DNA of 64,000 nucleotides from Planctomycetaceae bacterium. Its GTDB lineage: Bacteria > Planctomycetota > UBA1135 > GCA-002686595. The stretch lies in NCBI GenBank assembly GCA_016125265.1, contig WGMC01000010.1:100137-164136 (forward strand), written 5' to 3'. Below, piece after piece: positions 58,261 through 64,000 of the stretch (position 1 is its first letter; the number at the start of each line of letters is the position of its first letter). Below the pieces are notes generated by a model. It had not been told where the DNA came from. It saw only the letters and a program-made list of their open reading frames with translations, and did no database searches. Both the position numbers and the translations under genes were made by a program.

Positions 58261-58648
58261 CGCCAAAGCGGCGGCCTTGCAGCCGCGGGCAATCGCGGCG
58301 TCCCGCGCCGAGCTCGGACAGCCGAACTCGGGGCGGGGGCCGCAGCTCGGCGGGCCCTGCGACTGCTCGCCCCACCTCCCGGAACCCACCTCGCCGCCCC
58401 GTCCGCGGGAACCGGAGCCCCTTGGGCAGCCCGGCTCTGGAGCCGACGGCTCCTCCGTCCCATGGTGGCGCCCACGGTTGGCGCGGGGGTGAACCTCCAC
58501 GTCCCGGTTTTCTGGCCCGTCGCATCCCTGTCAGGGGCGCGTTCTGGCCCCCGGCGCTCAGGATTGTGGGCCGCCCGACCGAAAGAAACCTCCTTCTCCT
58601 GACCGCAAGCAGCCCCCCGAGCCGGGGCCCCCTCCGTCCCCACCGACC
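58261..58648 (+). other. Gene-free stretch between tig and clpP
   Basis: These 388 bases contain no convincing gene. A small hairpin (GCGGC, CTTGCA, GCCGC at 58271-58286) follows the tig stop and may be a weak terminator. The stretch from 58550 to 58648, with GGATTGTGGG and a C-rich run before the ATG, is the likely clpP promoter-leader region, but no box pair is clear. Confidence 0.45.
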
Positions 58649-59254
58649 ATGGACACGCACGCCTTCACGATCCCCTACGTCGTCGAGAAGACCGGCCGCG
58701 GCGAACGCGCCTACGACATCTACTCGCGCTTGATGGAGGAGCGCATCATCTTCATTGGCACCGGCATCGACGACATGGTCGCCAACGTGGTGATGGCGCA
58801 GTTGCTCTTCCTGGAGCGGATGAACAAGACCCAGGACGTGCACATCTACATCAACTCGCCCGGCGGCTCGGTGACGGCTGGCCTCGCGATCTACGACACG
58901 ATGCAGTTCATCCAGCCCGACGTGTCGACCTACTGCCTGGGCCAGGCCGCCTCCATGGGAGCCGTGCTGCTGGCCGGCGGTGCCGCGGGCAAGCGCTACG
59001 CGCTGCCCAACGCGCGTGTGATGATCCACCAACCCTGGGGCGGCAGCCAAGGCACCGCGCGGGACATGGAGATCCAGGTCACCGAGATCCTCAAGATGAA
59101 GCGGCAGCTCGAGGGCATCCTCGCCCACCACTGCCAGAAGAGCCCTGAGGAAATCGCAAAGGCCAGCGATCGCGACAATTTCATGAGCCCGAACGAGGCC
59201 AAGGATTTCGGCCTCATCGACCACGTGGTGGCCCGCCCGGGCGCCGCGAAGTGA
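58649..59254 (+). CDS. clpP: ATP-dependent Clp protease proteolytic subunit
   Basis: A 201-aa serine protease of family length that forms a tetradecameric barrel. The catalytic serine is S102 in [10 protein letters not shown] and the histidine H127 in [10 protein letters not shown]; the aspartate lies in the [13 protein letters not shown] segment. The oxyanion glycines are in [16 protein letters not shown]. The front [19 protein letters not shown] is standard and there is little or no propeptide. It partners with ClpX encoded 127 bases downstream. A C-rich leader without a Shine-Dalgarno site precedes the ATG. Confidence 0.97.
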   Translation: MDTHAFTIPYVVEKTGRGERAYDIYSRLMEERIIFIGTGIDDMVANVVMAQLLFLERMNKTQDVHIYINSPGGSVTAGLAIYDTMQFIQPDVSTYCLGQAASMGAVLLAGGAAGKRYALPNARVMIHQPWGGSQGTARDMEIQVTEILKMKRQLEGILAHHCQKSPEEIAKASDRDNFMSPNEAKDFGLIDHVVARPGAAK

Positions 59255-59369
59255 CCTGGGTGCGTCCGGGGACCCCGCTCGAGGCCCCCCGGACGAGCCC
59301 TACCACCCCCCACGGTGGCCCCAAACACGGGCCCGTCGGGATTCCTCGCCCAGACGCCTCCCGGCGGAC

Positions 59370-59375
59370 TACGAT
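59370..59375 (+). promoter_or_regulatory. -10-like box TACGAT before clpX
   Basis: TACGAT ends 6 bases before the clpX ATG at 59382, so a transcript from it would be leaderless. clpX could also be read from the clpP promoter. Confidence 0.4.
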
Positions 59376-59381
59376 TGCCAC

Positions 59382-60863
59382 ATGACTCGATCCTCCGGCC
59401 GCGGACGCCACGTGGAGCGCTGCACTTTCTGCGAGAAGACCCGCCATCAGGTCGCATCCCTGATCGCGGGTCCCCCCGGGGTGTACATCTGCAGCGAGTG
59501 CATCGAAATCTGCAACGCGATCCTGCACGAGGAGCAGCGCCGCGGCCCCAGCGCCGGCGCACCCGCCGCGGGTGCGGCCGCGGCCAGCGCCCCGGCGCGC
59601 GGTGTCGGCGCAACCCGCCTGGGTGAAGGCCGAGGTGCGTCCGCGGATGCGGCGCGCTACGAGTCGCGCCGCCTGCCCACGCCGATCGAGATCGCGCGGC
59701 GCCTCGACGAGTACGTGATCGGCCAGCAACGCGCCAAGAAGGTGCTCTCCGTGGCGGTCTACAACCACTACAAGCGCCTGCGCCACCAGTCCGCCCACGG
59801 CGCCGGGTTCCCGGACGGTGTGCTCGGCGGCGTCGAGATCGAGAAGTCGAACGTGTTGCTCGTCGGCCCGACCGGTTCGGGCAAGACGCTGCTCGCGCGC
59901 ACGCTGGCGCGCATGCTCGACGTGCCGTTCGCGATGGCCGACGCCACCACGCTGACCGAAGCGGGTTACGTCGGCGAAGACGTCGAAAATATCCTGCTCA
60001 AACTGCTGCAGGCCGCGGACTTCGACAAGGAGCGCGCGCAGCAGGGCATCGTCTACATCGACGAGATCGACAAGATCGGCCGCACCACGTCCAACGTGTC
60101 AATCACACGCGACGTGTCGGGCGAAGGTGTGCAACAGGCGCTGCTCAAAATCCTCGAGGGCACCGTCGCCAACGTGCCGCCCCAGGGAGGGCGCAAGCAC
60201 CCCGAGCAGGCCTACATCCAGGTCGACACCACGAACATCCTGTTCCTCTGCGGCGGCACGTTCGCCGGCATCGAGAACATCATCGGCAAGCGCATCGGAC
60301 GCGACGCGCTGGGTTTTGCCCGCCAGGACCTGACCAAGATCGTGCCCGGATCGCTTTCGGCGCTCTCCCTGCCCAGCGAGGCGCAGGCCGAAGAGCGCCG
60401 CGAGGCCCTCCTGCGCCACGTGGGTCCGCGCGACTTGATCGAGTTCGGCATGATCCCCGAGTTCGTCGGCCGCTTGCCGGTGCTCGTCAGCCTGGACCGC
60501 CACACCAAGGACGACCTGGTGCGCATCCTGACGGAGCCCAAGAACGCGCTCACGCGCCAGTTCCAGGGGCTCTTCGCCATGGAAGGGGCCCAGTTGCACT
60601 TCGAACCGAGCGGCCTGGAGGCCATCGCGTCGGTGGCGCTCGAGCGCGAAACGGGTGTGCGCGCCCTGCGCTCACTCCTCGAAGAACTGTTGCTCGACGT
60701 GCTGTACGAACTTCCGAACCGCACGGACGAACGGGTGTTCCGCATCGACGAGGACGTGGTGCGCGGCCGCCGCGCACTGGCACTCGGTTTGACCAGCGCG
60801 GAAACGACGACCGACGACGACGAGGACCGGGACGGCCTCGACGTGGAACGCGAGAGCGCCTGA
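59382..60863 (+). CDS. clpX: ATP-dependent Clp protease ATP-binding subunit
   Basis: A 493-aa AAA+ unfoldase, longer than the usual 420 or so. The N-terminal zinc-binding domain has CTFC and CSECIEIC pairs (residues about 11-45). An Ala/Gly/Pro-rich linker of about 45 residues precedes [20 protein letters not shown], which accounts for the extra length. Walker A is [19 protein letters not shown] near 165, Walker [13 protein letters not shown] near 225, and the [14 protein letters not shown] region carries the ClpP-contacting and sensor segments; a Lys/Asp-rich acidic tail ends the protein. It unfolds substrates for ClpP. Confidence 0.96.
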   Translation: MTRSSGRGRHVERCTFCEKTRHQVASLIAGPPGVYICSECIEICNAILHEEQRRGPSAGAPAAGAAAASAPARGVGATRLGEGRGASADAARYESRRLPTPIEIARRLDEYVIGQQRAKKVLSVAVYNHYKRLRHQSAHGAGFPDGVLGGVEIEKSNVLLVGPTGSGKTLLARTLARMLDVPFAMADATTLTEAGYVGEDVENILLKLLQAADFDKERAQQGIVYIDEIDKIGRTTSNVSITRDVSGEGVQQALLKILEGTVANVPPQGGRKHPEQAYIQVDTTNILFLCGGTFAGIENIIGKRIGRDALGFARQDLTKIVPGSLSALSLPSEAQAEERREALLRHVGPRDLIEFGMIPEFVGRLPVLVSLDRHTKDDLVRILTEPKNALTRQFQGLFAMEGAQLHFEPSGLEAIASVALERETGVRALRSLLEELLLDVLYELPNRTDERVFRIDEDVVRGRRALALGLTSAETTTDDDEDRDGLDVERESA

Positions 60864-61033
60864 CTGTAGGGGCGCGGCTCTGTCCGCGCCCGAGGGATAA
60901 GGGAGGTTCCTCCCGCGCGCAACCCAGTTGGGCGCAGACGGTCGCCTTGGGCGCAGACGGTCGCCTTGGGCGCGGACGGTCGCCTTGGGCGCGGACGGTC
61001 GCCTTGGGCGCGGACAGGGCCGCGCCCCTACAG
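60864..61033. repeat. Tandem 19-bp repeats enclosed by 28-bp inverted repeats
   Basis: Outer arms 60864-60891 and 61006-61033 are inverted copies with one mismatch (CTGTAGGGGCGCGGC outermost). Inside, from 60928, units TTGGGCGCRGACGGTCGCC repeat four times at 19-bp spacing and a fifth merges into the right arm. It fills the gap between clpX and the DHH gene and begins right at the clpX stop, so it may also act as a terminator. It codes for nothing. Confidence 0.88.
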
Positions 61034-61119
61034 AACGCCCGACCGGCCGACGGGAGCCGTGCGCTGGGCGCCTCGATGCCCTAAGATCCCCCCGAGCGCA
61101 ACGGCGCCACTCCCTCCCC

Positions 61120-62076
61120 ATGTCCGCGAGCGACCCCATCTCGATCCGCTACCACCGCGACTTCGACGGCATGGTGGCCGGCGCGGTTTTGAAGCGCATC
61201 CTCGAGGTGACCCGCGGGGAAGCCTCCATCCTCGAAAGTGTCAACTACGACGAACGCGAGGGCTGGGAGCACTTCGGCCGCGGCCGCCGGTTCGCCGTGG
61301 TGGACTTCCACTTCCACCCGCGCGCCGAGTACTGGTTCGACCACCACCCGACCACGTTCCTGACGCCGGGGTTGCGGGCCCAGTACGCCCCCAGCGAGCG
61401 CTGGCGCTGGGACGAAACGTCGCCTTCCTGCCCGCCGCTCATCCTGCGCCACGCGGCCGAGCACTTCGACTACGAGCCCGAACCGCGGTTCGTGGAGATG
61501 GCCCACTGGTCCGACATCGTCGATGCGGCGCTCTTCGACAGTGTGGACCAGGCGCTGTTCGGCGAGGAGCCCGCGCTGCGCATCACCCGCGCCCTGACGG
61601 TGCCGCCGGACCACGCGTGGACCGACGAGTTGGCCGAGGCGCTGAGCCACGAGGACCTCGCGACGGTGGCCACGCGCCCCGACGTGGAGAAGGCGTTCGA
61701 GCGCGCCGCGCGCAACCGCGACAAGGCCCTGCGCCAGTTCCCGCCCACGGTCGAGTCGGTCGAGGACCACGTGCTGCTCTTCGACGCGTCCAGCAACCAG
61801 GTCCGCCGCGAGCGCTTTGCGCCCTTCTACCACTACCCGAAGGTGCACTACTCGGTCGGCGTGATCCCGACGCGGGCCGGATTCCACGTGACCGCGGGCG
61901 AGAACCCGTGGAACAAACCCCCGCGCCAGGTGCACGTGGGCGAGATCATGGAGGAGTACGGCGGCGGCGGCCACCGCGCCGTCGGCGGCGCCAACCCTCC
62001 CTCCCTCGCGGACGCGCGCCGCGCGGCCCGTGAGATCGCACGCCGCCTGCGCCGGGCGATGGCCGAGTCCGTGTGA
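61120..62076 (+). CDS. DHH-family phosphoesterase
   Basis: A 318-aa protein from ATG 61120. The N-terminal DHH domain has metal motifs HRDFDGMVAGAVLKR near residue 12, VVDFHFHPRAEYWFDHHPTT near 60 and a further Asp in MAHWSDIVDAA. The DHHA1-type end has the substrate-binding YGGGGHRAVGG near 285. Relatives hydrolyse short RNAs, cyclic dinucleotides or pyrophosphate; the exact subfamily is not clear, and the first motif, HRDFDG instead of HxxPDGD, is a variant. Its stop overlaps the next gene's GTG. A TAAGAT box at 61082-61087 could be its -10. Confidence 0.8.
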   Translation: MSASDPISIRYHRDFDGMVAGAVLKRILEVTRGEASILESVNYDEREGWEHFGRGRRFAVVDFHFHPRAEYWFDHHPTTFLTPGLRAQYAPSERWRWDETSPSCPPLILRHAAEHFDYEPEPRFVEMAHWSDIVDAALFDSVDQALFGEEPALRITRALTVPPDHAWTDELAEALSHEDLATVATRPDVEKAFERAARNRDKALRQFPPTVESVEDHVLLFDASSNQVRRERFAPFYHYPKVHYSVGVIPTRAGFHVTAGENPWNKPPRQVHVGEIMEEYGGGGHRAVGGANPPSLADARRAAREIARRLRRAMAESV

Positions 62077-63218
62077 TCCCGCGCGCCGAGGGCCACCCCA
62101 TGGAGAATCGAGGGGACGATGCCCCGGATCGCGCGGGGCTGGACACGGGTCGCAGTGCCGAGCGCCTCGCGCCTTCGCTGCTCGCGTTGACGCCGGCGCA
62201 GACCGAGCGCGCCATCGAACGGCTCGGCGGCCGCGCGTTCCACGCGCGCAGCCTGCGCCGCCACGTGATCCAAGAGGGCCGCATCCTGCCCGAGCAGTGG
62301 ACGGACCTGTCGGCGCGCCTGCGCCAGGCCCTGATGGAGCGCCTGCCGCCCGTCGCCGGCGAGGAGACCGACCGCCGCACCGCGCGCGACGGCACGGTGA
62401 AGTTCTTGACGCGTTTTGCGCCGAGCGCCGCCGCGGAAGGAGTGCCCGCGCGCCAGGGCGGCGCGGTGGAAACGGTGCACATCCCGAGCCACCGGGACGT
62501 GGGCACGGCGACCCTGTGTGTGTCGACGCAGGTCGGTTGCCCGGTGCGCTGTCCGTTCTGCGCGTCGGGCCGGGATGGGCTCGTGCGCGGACTCCAGGGC
62601 CACGAGATCCTCGAACAGTACGTGCGCGGCCGCGCCATCGGTCCGCTGGGGCGTTCCGTCGTGATGGGCATCGGCGAGCCGTTGCTCGCCTACCCCGCCC
62701 TGGCGTTTGCGCTCGAAGCCGTGCGCTCGGAGATGGGCCTCGGAGCGCGGCGCATCACCGTATCCACGGTCGGCTTCCCGGATCGTCTGCGCCAACTGGC
62801 CCCCACGCGGCCCGGGTTCCAACTCGCGATCAGCCTGCACAGCCCGGACGACGAACAGCGCTCCGAACTGGTGCCCTTGATGCGCGGCGTGCCGGTGGAG
62901 GAAGTGCTGCAAGCCGGTGACCACTGGTTCCGGGAAACGGGCCGCGAAGTGACCTACGAGTACGTGCTCTTGGGCGGCACCAACGACAGCGACGGCCACG
63001 CCCGCCGCCTGGCCGAGCGCCTGTCGCGCCGCCGCGCCACCGTGAACCTCATCCCCTACAACCCGGTCGAAGGCGACAACTACCGCCGCCCCGCGCCAGA
63101 GCACGTGGCGCGATTCCAAAGTCTGCTGGAAGAGCGCGGCATCGTCGCAACCGTGCGCTGGTCGCGCGGTTTGGAAGCCGACGCCGCCTGCGGCCAGTTG
63201 CGCCGCCGCGGCAACTGA
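62073..63218 (+). CDS. RlmN-like radical SAM RNA methyltransferase
   Basis: A 381-aa protein from GTG 62073, overlapping the DHH stop; ATG 62100 (MENRGDDAPD) is an alternative. RlmN and Cfr methylate carbon 2 or 8 of adenosine in 23S rRNA or tRNA. The radical SAM cluster motif is STQVGCPVRCPFCASG near residue 150, followed by GIGEPLL, and SISLHSPDD-like and NLIPYNPVEGDNY segments. The ending VRWSRGLEADAACGQLRRR contains the second catalytic cysteine. The N-terminal helical domain (AFHARSLRRHVIQEGRILPE) is typical. RlmN is far more likely than Cfr, but the pair cannot be parted with certainty by eye. Confidence 0.85.
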   Translation: MIPRAEGHPMENRGDDAPDRAGLDTGRSAERLAPSLLALTPAQTERAIERLGGRAFHARSLRRHVIQEGRILPEQWTDLSARLRQALMERLPPVAGEETDRRTARDGTVKFLTRFAPSAAAEGVPARQGGAVETVHIPSHRDVGTATLCVSTQVGCPVRCPFCASGRDGLVRGLQGHEILEQYVRGRAIGPLGRSVVMGIGEPLLAYPALAFALEAVRSEMGLGARRITVSTVGFPDRLRQLAPTRPGFQLAISLHSPDDEQRSELVPLMRGVPVEEVLQAGDHWFRETGREVTYEYVLLGGTNDSDGHARRLAERLSRRRATVNLIPYNPVEGDNYRRPAPEHVARFQSLLEERGIVATVRWSRGLEADAACGQLRRRGN

Positions 63219-63235
63219 CCGCGCCCTTGTGTCGA

Positions 63236-63319
63236 TGGGCCGGGCCTTCAGCCCTGGCCAGTTCCACCGCAGTACCTGGGGCGTTGCCCCAGGCTACGAT
63301 CGGACGGGGCGTTGCCCCT
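63236..63319 (+). repeat. Nested-palindrome repeat element, partial copy C
   Basis: Carries the right half of the element: GGGCCGGGCCTTCAGCCC, a CCTGGGGCGTTGCCCCAGG hairpin and the terminal ACGGGGCGTTGCCCCT. The left half is absent; it begins 18 bases after the stop of the RlmN-like gene. Confidence 0.8.
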
Positions 63320-63489
63320 ATCGGACGCGCGCGCGTCTCGCACGGGACGCGACGCGCGCAGCACGATGGACGTTTCGATTCGGTGCACCCTGCGGTTGTG
63401 GACGACCTGCACGCCGCCAGCGTGCACGCCGCACATTGCGATGCCGTCCGCTGGCACCAACGGCGCCCCTAAGCGCCAACGGCGCGGCC

Positions 63490-63662
63490 CATAGTAGCCT
63501 GGGGCAACGCCCCAGGTTTCGTCGAGAGAGAGATGCAAGGGCTGAAAGCCCGCCCCATCGCAACGTGCCAACGGCATGGGCCGGGCCTTCAGCCCGGGCC
63601 GGTGCTACCGCAAGACCTGGGGCGTTGCCCCAGGCTACGATCGGACGGGGCGTTGCCCCTTC
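63490..63662 (+). repeat. Nested-palindrome repeat element, copy B
   Basis: About 173 bp in the opposite orientation to copy A. It has the same order of parts: TAGTAGCCTGGGGC hairpin, GGGCTGAAAGCCCG arm, loop ATCGCAACGTGCCAACGGCAT, GGGCCTTCAGCCC arm, CCTGGGGCGTTGCCCCAGG hairpin and the ACGGGGCGTTGCCCCTT end. GCGCCAACGGCGCGGCC at 63473-63489 is a single flanking unit of the kind repeated beside copy A. Confidence 0.85.
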
Positions 63663-64000
63663 CAGACAAGCGCGCGTCCGCCGCCGACCGCACCGCGTCC
63701 GCCTCCTGGCCGAACCTCTGTCGCGCCGCCTGAGAGGCTAGAAAACAAATCGGCACGGCCAAAACGAAGCGCCTCATCGGTGCCGTTTGGGCCATCGCCT
63801 GAGGACGCCGGAGCCCGTTCGAGGGCAAAAATCGGCCAAGGCCCCGATTCTTTCCCGCTCTCTGAGCGCGACCTCGCGATCAAGGGTCGGGCGCAAGCGA
63901 CGTGAGCTTGCACCTACGCAACGACGAAGCCCTCCGCAGCGAGCGCGCAGCCCGGGTGCGCGGGCCTCTGGCCCGCCTTGGGAAGCGGGGCGGAAACCAA
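63663..64000 (+). other. Right-edge stretch without a supported gene
   Basis: Nothing here looks like a gene, tRNA or terminator. Short open frames overlap the repeat or are Arg/Pro/Ala strings. A gene starting or ending beyond base 64000 cannot be excluded. Confidence 0.4.

Noticed and set aside
60928..61022. 19-bp repeats as a CRISPR array
   Set aside because: Units are directly joined with no spacers, and no cas genes are nearby.
62073..63218. RlmN-like gene as a Cfr antibiotic-resistance methyltransferase
   Set aside because: Its setting among housekeeping genes and its general sequence fit RlmN-type proteins; nothing specific to Cfr is visible.
63635..63913. Minus-strand open frame at the right end
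   Set aside because: It overlaps the palindromic repeat and has a low-complexity translation.

Overview
The window is GC-rich chromosomal DNA that most resembles a planctomycete-type bacterium (phylum Planctomycetota, moderate confidence). The clues are a WD40 protein at the left edge, several large secreted propeller or FG-GAP proteins with a common type of C-terminal module, short nested-palindrome repeats, and housekeeping genes with few Shine-Dalgarno sites. Genes are often joined by 1-4 base start/stop overlaps (ATGA, GTGA, TTGA). Many genes have a -10-like box of the form TAnnnT (TAGGAT, TAAGCT, TACGAT) upstream, sometimes so close to the start codon that the mRNA should be nearly leaderless.

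Layout: 0-5.5 kb holds a cut WD40 protein, an Rrf2 regulator, and a three-gene unit (71-aa peptide, five-haem cytochrome c, secreted von Willebrand factor A protein). 6.1-20.1 kb is a complete 14-gene NADH dehydrogenase I operon in the order nuoA to nuoN, with a short NuoG and a histidine-rich insertion in NuoL. 20.1-26.3 kb is a decayed type I restriction-modification locus: frameshifted hsdM, a deletion fusing hsdM to a truncated RhuM-Fic gene that also carries an amber codon, no hsdS, and an intact-looking hsdR.

26.3-32 kb carries a secreted FG-GAP protein and a coupled pair of dynamin-like GTPases, divergent from prfC and two DUF1801 genes. 34.6-42.8 kb is an accessory region of secreted proteins: two large propeller-like proteins, a tandem pair of beta-helix proteins with matching ends and different middles, and a degraded copy of one propeller gene. 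42.8-45 kb has four unrecognised small secreted or anchored proteins. 45-51 kb carries two methyltransferases, a ferritin-like protein, a divergent carbamoyltransferase-like protein, a tiny DUF5989-like membrane protein and an SGNH hydrolase; the last three kinds of gene recall the sxtI/K/L set of saxitoxin clusters.

51.2-63.2 kb returns to core metabolism: sucA-sucB-lpd (2-oxoglutarate dehydrogenase), tig-clpP-clpX (folding and proteolysis), a DHH phosphoesterase and an RlmN-like radical SAM enzyme. The right end is repeat-rich and gene-free. A roughly 172-bp palindromic repeat occurs at 37.4 kb and 63.5 kb in opposite orientation, with a half copy at 63.25 kb. I saw no tRNA, rRNA, CRISPR array, transposase or phage gene.
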